In this document: piece by piece, positions 1 through 10,700 of the stretch
Layout: each line of letters starts with the position of its first letter
Numbering within the stretch: the first letter of the stretch is position 1
Source: Nereocystis luetkeana
Lineage: Eukaryota > Sar > Phaeophyceae > Laminariales > Laminariaceae
Direction of reading: 5' to 3'
Assembly (NCBI GenBank): GCA_031213475.1
Contig: JARUPZ010000003.1
Span: 11,971,580-12,035,579, forward strand
DNA length: 64,000 nt
The notes under the pieces: model-generated
The model's database searches: none
Seen by the model: the letters and a program-made list of their open reading frames with translations, nothing else
Told to the model about the DNA's origin: nothing
Position numbers and translations under genes: made by a program

Positions 1-352
1 ACTACGCTGTGCTGCTATAATATTTATTGTCGGACGGCAAGCATAATAATATCTAAAACGATAATTGATTGATTCGTAGAGGTCAACACACTCTTTGGAA
101 ACAAAAACGCGGTACATGCACATGAACAGAACACGGCCTCCTCGCACATCATCAGGTACGCACATAATCAGGCTATATCATACCACAGACAGGTACTATT
201 AATACAGCAACAAATAGCGGTATACAGGTACGTTGTAAATTCAATTGACAAAAGGGACGTTGAAAGAAAGAAGTGCCTGCGAGTATTTTTATTTTTCGTC
301 TGTTTTACCGCGTCAACTACTGACGTTCCACAACCCACACCCCAACATGCAC

Positions 353-400
353 GGTAATATGGTAATATGGTAATATGGTAATATGGTAATATGGTAATAT
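353..400. repeat. Tandem repeat, 8 bp x 6 (GGTAATAT)
   Basis: Six perfect head-to-tail copies of GGTAATAT. Confidence 0.95.
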
Positions 401-444
401 CATGACTCGATATATATATATTTTTTATTTTCGATCTTCCTTGG

Positions 445-447
<3 letters not shown>

Positions 448-475
<28 letters not shown>

Positions 476-795
476 CATCCCATTCATTATCTTCGCACAT
501 CTTCTCTCTCTCCTTCCAACTCGTAACTCAGATCCGGGGTCATATAGCAGGCTCTTCTCCCCCCTTCCCGCTACGGTACGTGCCTTCATTTTTTATCGCG
601 AGAAGATTTCAGCATTTTCTTCCCTCGTCGACTCGCATCGAATTGTGCCTACCCACGCTGCAAGGCGCTCTCAACAATTGAATCCTTTTTTTTTATTTTT
701 GCAAATAAAGTCAAAGTCCGACCCTCCTGGGGCTCGAACCCAGGACTCAAACAAGTAGAATTCGAGGTTAACCACTTGAACCACCGGGGCGACCG
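448..795 (-). mobile_element. tRNA-derived SINE, full-length copy 1
   Basis: Read on the minus strand it starts GGTCGCCCCGGTGGTTCAAG (A-box region), has a GGTTCGAGCCCC B box, then a ~240-bp body unrelated to tRNA, and ends in a ~28-base poly-A (poly-T on +). The same unit recurs at least seven more times in the window. Such elements are transcribed by RNA polymerase III and moved by LINE proteins. Confidence 0.93.
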
Positions 796-799
796 GCGT

Positions 800-1616
800 C
801 TCTGTCGTATGGTAAATAATATCTGGTCTCGTATGTATGTACCAGGGTATCCACTTCCTGGCCGGGTTGAGTTCTGGTGTACCAAGGGCGTACATAATTT
901 TTTTTGACCACGAGCCATAAAACCCAGGAACAAAGCCTTGGAGGAGTGTGAGTGAGTCTCAAGGCGTGGAGAAGGGCGACACATATCATTGGGTGAGACT
1001 TCAGGATGGGGTGCTTGTGTCTTCTGCTGTACAGAAGGAGCTCCTCTACTGGTAGACCCCCGGACTCCTGCCTTCCTTCGCTTGTGGCCTGGCTTGGCCA
1101 AATATGTTTTTTCTGTATATTCCCGGTTTATATTCTCCAGCCTTTTCGATGTGCAGTACACGCCCCCTGCTGAGATGCAGCAGTTTCAGCAGAGTGCTTG
1201 TGTCATCCGCAGCGAGTCCGTCGCGCGTGCTGTGCGTTCCTACGGCAGACCCAAACGTTCTGTAAGTTCTGTAAGGTCGGCGGCATGGATTGGTGTGATG
1301 AGATTGTTGTGACTCGACCAGGTGTGCTCTTTGCCTTTTTTGGCTTGTTCCAAGCGAGTTGTCGTTCCGCCCCACTCCCTCCCCAATGAGAGACGTGACA
1401 GAGGCGCAATGCTAATCGACCTTTGACGAGAGAGCATGGAACACCAGCGACAGCTACAGGGTGGCTCATGGAACATTCTCAACATTCAGTGAGCTTGAAT
1501 CACAAGCACGAACATTGCCTTACTGCTGTTGCTGTGCTGAGCCTGTGCCAACTTTCCCATTGGTGCAAACCACTGCACGCGAAACCTGCTTCTTTCAGGT
1601 CGCAGAATTCGCCTAG
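800..1616. other. Unassigned stretch upstream of exon 1
   Basis: No coding region or repeat recognised. It should hold the missing 5' exon(s) or promoter of the exchanger gene unless these lie outside the window. Candidate frames here lack a convincing signal peptide with a donor in phase. Confidence 0.4.
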
Positions 1617-1720
1617 CTTGGCATGGGGATCTTTATTGACCCCGACAGCCTGCCTGAGGATGCCGGAGGGTTCGTGCAGCTCATGTTCCTGACCGCCGTA
1701 TACGGTTATATTCTCTTCAG
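1617..1720 (+). CDS. Exchanger exon 1 (first recognisable exon)
   Basis: Encodes [12 protein letters not shown] followed by a membrane segment ending AVYGYILF, the usual lead-in to the first exchanger repeat. The donor is TTCAG|GTTTGT and the exon ends with two bases of a Ser codon completed by exon 2. An in-frame TAG at 1614-1616 closes the frame upstream, so the start is either an acceptor at 1616 (chosen) or the ATG at 1623. Relatives carry a signal peptide before this point, so at least one earlier exon is expected; I could not identify it. Confidence 0.75.
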
Positions 1721-4700
1721 GTTTGTCGTCCATCATCTGCAGCATGACGCAACTTTGCCCATCTATGTTTCGGTCCATGGGAGCAGCCATGGCCTTCATA
1801 GATCAATGGGGAACGATCGACCCGCATCCAAGTTGCAAATCCACTGCACTGCTCCTGCTTCTGTATCGCCCGTGGATATATCCGGATGACCAATGCCGCA
1901 AGTGTAAACGGCGCCATGCGCCCTCCTTCTATTAATCAGCTGATCAGTACCTGGTACTATTATGTTAATATTTAATACTGTTGTGTTTTCACATCGCTAC
2001 AACATAATGCAATCCATGGTCGCAGGACATATACCAGTACTCTTTAATACTCGCCTGACTCAACAACTGATCAATTATATAATATGTATCCCGTCTGTCT
2101 GCAGCGCGTCCAACATGATATCGGACGGCTCGGAGCTTCTCCTGCTTGTTCCTGCTGTTGCCGGTCTGGTGGGTTCGGTTGTGCTGCCGGTTTTGGGTGC
2201 CGTTCCCGACGGCGCCATAGTCCTCTTCTCGGGGTTGGGCGATGACGCGCAGGAGCAACTGTCCGTCGGCGTCGGTGCTCTCGCGGGATCGACCATCATG
2301 CTTTTGACCATCCCCTGGTGAGGGTGTTTCTTTGTTTTCGTGTGGTGTCTTGGAAGACTGCTTAGCAGCTGGCTGTGTGAACCCGACGTCGGTCAACGTA
2401 CCTGATGTAAACAGCCATTGCACTACGTAACCGTTCTGTTTTATCGAAAATCTGGCTATTACCGTGAGTGCTCCGTTTCTTCGTTGCTTTGGCTGGTGCG
2501 TACCCGACTGATCTAGCCACAACCGACCACTTGTGTATAGTAGTAAATACTATTATTAATAGTAATAATACCAGGTACGTACGTACTGCTGTAGTCCTTG
2601 TAGGATTGTGTAGAGGCTATTGATACAAGTGCTGCAGGTAGGGCTGTGGGCTGTGAGCTGGCTGACTTGACGAAACTATTCAGTTGGCTATATATTAATA
2701 TTAATAGTTACTGCTGTAGGTCTGAGAGGTACGTACGAGTATGGTATCCTTTTCTGCCCAGGGCTGACCTGTTGGCGCCACATTCTGCGTGTACTTCCTT
2801 ACCAGGTACCCTGGTATGTATTTATGTATTTATTTATGTATTTATGCACTCTGTTTACTTACACCAGGTACCGGGTGTAAAATACGTTTGTCGGGAATGA
2901 TGGCTACAGGACATATTCAGTTGCCTTGCAATGCTTGCTGTAATCTTCCCCCACACGGCACAGCAGTGCACATGGCACACCCGGCGACGCACCAGCCTCG
3001 AGAGTTCAGCTCCCCAGAGCACCGTGAACGCGATAGAAATGAGTTCATACGGAATATCCGCGAACTACGATATGATTGTTTTCAAGTTTTTCATTTGTTC
3101 TCCCTGAATCCGGAAAATAAATAATTGTTATTATTAATATTTTCATACCAAACGCACGACTATTAGTTACACACTCGTAAAGCTGTTCCCATCGGAGCTC
3201 CTACGTTTTATTTTCGAGAGAAAATGGTGCCCAGCTGCGCAAGAACACACGGACGGTACGAGTACGTACGAGTATTAATACGACTGCAGCAGCAGTGGCA
3301 TTCGGACCCGTGGTGCTAATTCAGTCTAGAGAGTTTTTTTTTTGATTTAAATACTCAGTACTATAATAAATACATGCCATCTTGTTGTTGTTGTTCTCAC
3401 ATATTAACTCATCGCCACAATACAATGCAGTCCGTGGTCACAGGACAGGCTCCAATAACCCTGGAGTAGAAATACCTCGGTAAAAATAAAACAAGCAAAT
3501 AAGAGTACACATGATAACTGAAGCACATCTACACCTCCGACAAAACATTAAAAGGGAGGTCCGCGCACGCACGTATCAGATACATGCGGTACGCTGTACA
3601 AGTCGCCACAGAAACCGAGAAGACCACGTACACATTAATACCCAGAAAAAAATAGACAGGATGAAAATAACAACTCGACGTCGAAAAAACGAAATCAAAA
3701 TCGAAAATTATCACAAATATTTAATCCTAAAGGAAAGAGAGAGAAAAAAAGTTCAAGTCAGGCGAGGAAGCAATAGAAGCAAGAAATCAAAAAAGGGAAC
3801 ACACAAGAGAATGCGCAAAAATTCGCAGATTGCAGGCTCGCACTGTTCGCGAGGGGTGTAGAACAGAGATACGAGCAAAAAGACAAACATACGTACTCGT
3901 ACTCCGCCACTAGAACACCTGGGAAGCAAAAAAGAGACTACGAGTATTATTAATAATGAACTTATACCAGGTATGAAACGAAAAGGAACCAAGCAAAGCA
4001 TAAAACGAAAGCAGATAGCAAAAAAGCACAAGAACAAAACGGAAGATACAAACAGAGGCACAAAGAGGTACAAACGGGAAAGAAGGAAAGATGAAAGAAG
4101 GGACGAAAAAGGGACAAAAACGGGCGGGGGGGAAAGATGTAAGAGTCGACGAGGGAAGAAAAAGCCGAAGCTTTTTCGCGATAAGAATGCAAGCCAGGAA
4201 CACGCTTCCTATGGGCACGTTTAGAAAAAAAAAAAGTTCCCAACTTTTGGAAAAGCCCGAAAAAACAAATCTGGGGCCGACGTTGAGCCAACATCGGCTT
4301 GAGAAAAACTCAGGCCGATCTTTGGTTCGAAGCGACGAGATTCCGAGTCCTCGACAGACATCGATCGACAAAACCAACGACTGCGTCATGAATTCTGTAC
4401 GGAGTGCGCTCGTTAGGAGCTCCGACCCACCCTAGGGTCACGGTCTTCACACCATGGTCGGTGTCATGTGGCGGGAGCTGACCAGGCGCATGATGAAAAA
4501 ACAATTGGTCGCTGGTGTGCACAAAACAGAAGACAAAACTTCTCCATCCGTCTCGAATGGCGAAAAATAGGCTTTTTTTTTAGGTTTGGGAGGATACCGT
4601 AGGACGCCGCCGGCAATCTCTCGCCCCCTAGACCATGGATCCACCTTATATCTTCGAGGCCGTCATCTACATTCGTTGGCCTTGCCGGACACCGAGCGGG

Positions 4701-7700
4701 TTGGCCCTGGGCTGAGTCTATGTTGAGATCGAGCGTCGATCGTCGCACGAGCTGGTTTCTATCAGCATGTTGAATTTGCAAGCAGAAGAACAAATTGCGC
4801 CGCCTGCAGCCGTTTGGGGAAGAAAAAACAATACATTTGTATTTTTTTCCCACAGCGGCGGACGAGGAATTTTTCGGCTGTTCTTTGAAAGCGATGTTTG
4901 AAAAAAAACTTTTGGACTTCGCGTTTCCATTGGCATAGGTCTAACACCAGCGGGTACTTTATCAATAACAGGGAGGAGAGAAAATAAGAAGGAAGACAGG
5001 GTAGCCCGAAAAAAAACCCTGGCTAACACTCCCTCCCCCCTGGCGGGCCGAAAAAATAACTCGACTTTTTTTTTTCTGAAAGGACTTTATTAGCTGACAC
5101 GCGTTGACAAGCTTTCAACGTCACCTTCCCTAATTACACTTAAAGTAAGCTCTTGTGCTTCGTATAGTACAGCTACGTAGCGCGACGTGCTTGTTTTCAA
5201 TCGATTTCACGGCGACTGTCATGACAGAGATTCGCCCAATGTACACCATGTGCAGCCTGCGTGGCCTGCCGTTTGTGTTGTTCACATTAAACCGTCTTTC
5301 TACCCGTCGGCATCCAGCACACTCAGTGTCCATGCCGATTCTCCAACCCTGTTAACAGAGAGATACCTGGTACATGTTAGTTATGTGCCTGTACAAGACT
5401 ACGACACAGCATGTTCGACGCAGAGATACTACTAGTAATACTGCGCTACCCCGTACATTGTTACGTGCGCAGAGGAGTCATTGCAATGCCATGTCTCTAG
5501 AATTTAAGCTTTGGCGCAGACACGGGTTGTGCTGGATGGATGTCGACCGGTTTAAAAAACGGTCTATGTGAAGAACAAACAGCACAGGTGTCATCGTACT
5601 GGATACGGCAGGCACACATACGCATTCCATGAATAACTTGTGTGGAGAGGGAAAAAAAGCAGAAGGAACAAAGAAAATCAAATCGAATCGAAAAAAAAAC
5701 AAGAAAAGGGTCGTGCCTGCGCGAAGGAGATGTGGCAGACATTTTTTTTTTTTTTTTTCGCTCATCCCATTCATTATCTTCGCCCATCTTTTTCTCTCTC
5801 TCCTTCCAACTCGTAACTCAGATCCGGGGTCACATAGCAGGCTGTTCTCCCCCCTTCCCGCCACGGTACGTGCCTTCATTTTTATCGCGAGAAGATTCCA
5901 GCCTTTTCTTTCCTCGTCGACTCGCATCGAATTGTGCCTACCCACGCTGCAAGGCGCTCTCAACAATTGAATCCTTTTTTATTTTTATTTTTGCAAATAA
6001 AGTCGAATGTCCGACCCACCTGGGGCCCGAACCCAGGACTCAAACACAAGTAGAATTCGAGGTTAACCACGTGAACCACCGGGGCGATATATCACAAATA
6101 AAAGAAACAAGTCATACCACAACGTGTAAAAAACCGTGTGAGTTCTTGCGTCATGTATATATATATTTTTTTCTTTATTATTATTTTTTTTCTCTTTCGT
6201 CTTGTCGTCTTTGTTTTTGTTTTCTCTTTGATTGTTTCCTTGCGTTTCTCTATTTCATAGAATGTGTATGTCGTGCCTGGCGTACCCCTTTAGAACCGCA
6301 GTCCCGTTCTGGGGACAAACCAGTCAAACTTCGAGTAGTTTGTCCCCAAAACGGGACTGCGGTTCTAAAGGGGTTAATATTAATAGTGTGATGACATGGC
6401 ATTGCATTGCCCACTGCTGTGCTTACTGCATGCCTGGTACGTGGCAACGTAGTATCTCTGTGGCGTAGCTTTGTGACCACAGAACTTGTATCTCTTTCAT
6501 GTTCTAGGATTGAAGAATCGGCACGGACACTGGTTGTGTTGGATGTCGACGGGTAGAAAGAACGGTTTAATGTGAAGAACACACACAGACACACATGTGT
6601 CAGTATGTGATTTCAGCCAGCGCCGACGGGAATCATTTCGTACGCAAGGCAGAAGGTTGTGGTCTTTGCAAGCTAGAAATGCATGTGGAGCTGGAGCATA
6701 TACTCGCAGGAACATCTGCTGCCAATTTTGTTAGAATCAGACAAGATAGAGAGTCGCCGAACTTCGTGCACTTCTTCCATGAAGAACGCCAGTCAATGCA
6801 AGTCGATGCCTATGTGGAAGTTGTCTCGTTGCTGTTAAGTGTGTCCTAGCCTTGACCCGGAAGAGCTCACCTGAACAGAATTTCGAACCCAATACTATGA
6901 TAGCCGACACCAGAACGCGGAAAAGTACACCTCCTTGCTCTACGTCAACAATGTACTTCCTCGATTGTTCTCGTAGAGAATCGGCGATGCAGAAACACCC
7001 AACCACTCGTTACTCGTTAAACACGGCAGAATAGTCTGGATCTTACTGCTGTGGGTATCAACGTTGAATTGAGTATGTACCCGAGATTGACTATTCCTCC
7101 GACCACTTCCTCTTTGCCACGTCGAAGCTGATAGTCATGCGAAGCCGTCCCCAAAGTTTGTTCCACATCGGCAAATCCACGATCTTCACAATCCTGGCCC
7201 TTGTGGCAGTGGCTATTCAGCCAAGCCTGCGTACTGAAAGGGGCCGCTGTACCTGCTGCTTCACCCTCCGCAGAGCTCAAGGCCCGTGGTGTGTGCGTGT
7301 TGGCTTGTGCACCGCGGCGTGTTCGTCGGCAGGGGTGTAGGGGAGAGTCCCGCCGCGTTTTTTCGGTTTCAAACCGGTCATTCCTCATTCCTTATTTCGC
7401 CCGCGAAAGCATCTGGTTTGTTTATCTATAAATTAGTCCAAGAATATGTATGTAGGATTTGGTAGGGATTTCTTGGGCAGGGGATGGTTGCCTGGTACCC
7501 CCCCTAGTAAAAAAACCAAGTATGAAAAATGAAGTGTTGGTCTTTTTTTTTTTTTTTTTTTTTTTTATCCTCCGACGGATTGGTAAAAATAAAGCTTAAG
7601 CTCACCACACTTCCACGTTCGTGTCGTGTGTCAATTTAGCCCAGTTGGGCACGTTGACCCGACCTGACCCCCGAGAGGAGCAGGTGCGGTGGAGATAGCC

Positions 7701-10700
7701 ACCCGGGAGAGTCATCTCTCCCGGGTAGTGTGGGACTTGCGTTTGCTCACCCACCAACAAAAACCAAGGCTATGAGGCCTTCCCGCCGGACTCGGACCAG
7801 TTACGGTCCACCCTACCCGTTGGGGCGTTGGTCCGAGTTTTTTTTGCCGGGCCCCCTTGGCTGGCTCGTTTTCGTGGATGTGGGTGCCCTAAAATACACA
7901 AAGAAATGAGTGAAAATATAAACGTTTTATTAAGTTGAAAACCGACTGATTTCAAACGCCTGCCGGGTTTCCAAACACCGCGGTTCACCGATTTTTCTTC
8001 ATCCGGTGCCCATCCCTTATTTGGGGGCAGTTAGCGCCCCGTTGGCGGATTCCGTTTCCTGGGCGTTCTCTGTGCTGTCGGTTGTCGCGTGGGTCGCGTG
8101 GGTGTCTTGTACTGCCGTCCGTCTGGGGACTGGTCGAAGCAGGCGAGCAGCCCGAGTCGCTTGTGGACTTGACCTCCCCAAGGATCTACCGGTATTAATG
8201 TATTAATAGTTGCTGCTACGCTTATACTCGTATTGCAAGTCTATAGTATCCGCGCTCCACGCGAATGATAGCTGATATCAGAAACCAGCTACTGCTACTC
8301 GTACCGCTGTACCGGGCAGGTACCGAGAGGCGGAGGAATTGCGCGTGCGTGCAAGGCTATCATATTTTTGTACTGGTAGGTAAATTCGGTTGTATGTATG
8401 GCAGGGGTTGTTGTAGATACGTATGAATATGGCCTACATGGCACCGAATGGGATCAGGGTCAGGGTGCCAGGTGCCAGTGGGCCTCTGCCGGCTCTGGCT
8501 CAGCAGATTGCCGCTAGATTTCTGTATCACCAGTATTAAATATGAATGATAAGCTACTAACTGGGAGCAGGGCGGGCCGACTTTGACCCTCCGTGATTCT
8601 TCTTTATTATTATTTAATATCAATAGTTACTTCACCTTCTATTTTTCTTCCTTCTTGTCGTTATGAAAGGTTTTGTTGCGTTCGCGGGTGGATAACGAGC
8701 CTGCTTTGTTTTCTTTCTATCGTCTGACTCATCCTCTCCGGGGGTAGGGCATCATGTTTGACAAGAGCAGGAAGGAGAAGGCAGACAGGCTATTATTATA
8801 TATGACAGATATTCTATTTATAACAAGATACCAGACCGACTATTACTATTAATAGGAGGAACAAGATACCAGACCGACTATTACTATTAATAGGAGGTGG
8901 AATCTGTGCATGTTACCAGTACTCATGCTACACACTGCTGCGGCCGCCTGGAGGGATGCTCTATGCTACGAGTACTTGTTTTTTGTGCTGTCTTTCGGTG
9001 GTTACCTGGATTTTGTCGTCGTTCTTATCAATAGTCGTTCTCTATCTGGTGGTATCATCGTTTTTTTAGCTTTTTATTGATATTCTTGTTTTTTCGTTTT
9101 ATTCTTTCGATTTTGTTTGTTTGTTTGTTTATTCTTTCGATTTGTTTTTCGTTTTTTTCGTTTTCTCTCTTTCATAGAGTGTGCATGTCGTGCCTGTCGT
9201 ATCCAGTATAATCACATGTGTGTGTGTGTGTGTTCTTCACATTAAACCGTTCTTTCTACCCGTCGACATCCAGCACAACCAGTGTCCGTGCCGATTCTTC
9301 AATCCTAGAAGAGATACAAGTTCTGTGGTCACAAAGCTACGCCACAGAGATACTACGTTGCCACGTGTGCTGTGTGCACTGCAGTGGGCAATGCAAAGCC
9401 ATGTCATCATACTAGATACGACAGGCACGACATACATAATCTATGAAATAGTGAAACGAAAAGAAACAATCAAAGAGAAAACAAAAACAAGGTAGACAAA
9501 TCGAAAGAGAACAAGAAGAAAAATGAAAGCAAAATCTACGAGAAACAATCTGTCGTGCCCCCCCCCCGCAGGCGAGGTGGCCAATACTTGAAAAAAAACG
9601 AGCTGGAAAAAAGAAGAAATAACAAAAAACACCACTGCTTGTGAACAGAGAAAGACAAATAACCAAGGAGGAAGTAACAAGGAAAAATAACAAAGGGGAA
9701 ATAACAGGCAGACCAAAGCCCAAAGCACCTTCCAGGTGGCGGCAGCAGCTTGTGGTACGAGTAGTATAGCCAGGTTCTCCCTGCTAATCCGCCTGGTACC
9801 TTGCTACCCAGACTGCCGTCTCCGCCCTGCGTTCGTCAACTATGCCCAGCCCCTTGGCGTCAGACAATACGAAACGAGCAGAGCAGGTTCGTCTTCCAAC
9901 CACGCCACACGGCTCCTTCAGTACGGCTTATCAATCAGAAAAGGAAGAGGAAGAGAAAAAAATATATGAAAATCACGGAGAGTCAGCGCAAGAAAGAAAA
10001 AAAAACGAAAACAAGAAGAGAAGACAGGGGAAGACCACGTTCGAACCAGCTGCACCGGTTGGTAGCACTAGTAGTATGGTCATGTTCTACTTTCTAGTCG
10101 ACTTGGTGCCTTGCTACCCTGTCTGCCATCTCCTTCCTACTTTCGTCTACCGCAGTTTCCCTTCTACCCCTCCTGTCCCCCCTCCCTCTCCGCACCCTCG
10201 GTCGGGCTTTCTGCCACTTCTCCTGTTGCCCCCTCCCCCCCCGTTCCCTTGGGCACCATCCACGGCGGATGCGCGGCGCTGCCTACTGATCTCAGCCTCA
10301 GCCTCGTGCCACCTCACCATGAACCGTTCGGCTGCTTCAAGGATCCCCCGGTACCACTTCCCCACCTTTTTGGCTGCAGTGGACCACAACGCGGTCTCAA
10401 CTCCAAACACCAAAGGGGCAACTTCCGTTGACCCTTCGGTGGCTCGGAACTCCCTAAGGTCTTCGACTATGCATCTATGCCAAGTCTTACACTGTCCGCC
10501 TGGTCTCGGGTTCTCCCAACCAGCTATCGTCCCGAACATTACCCGACTGGGTAATCGCTCCTTGCTTTGCCGTGCCACGCCCCCCGCGAAGAAGAGCCGC
10601 CGTTTACGAATGGTCGTTTCGATGCTCTCGCAACGTGTCATCTTGAGGGCCTTCGCGTACGAGAGGGTGGCATGATCAGTATGAAGTCGGCGCTGGAAGC

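Noticed and set aside
5642-6391. + strand open frame of 249 codons
   Set aside because: It runs through a SINE, a LINE end and a MITE, all recognisable as repeats; low-complexity translation from T- and A-runs.
6595-7388. Possible retroelement (copia-like) tail on the minus strand
   Set aside because: Open frames are short and I could not see any recognisable domain motif.
9842-10675. Long + strand open frame of 277 codons
   Set aside because: It lies antisense to the LINE C-terminal region and is repeated at the same place in LINE copy 2; the minus-strand RT similarity is clear, so this is a shadow.
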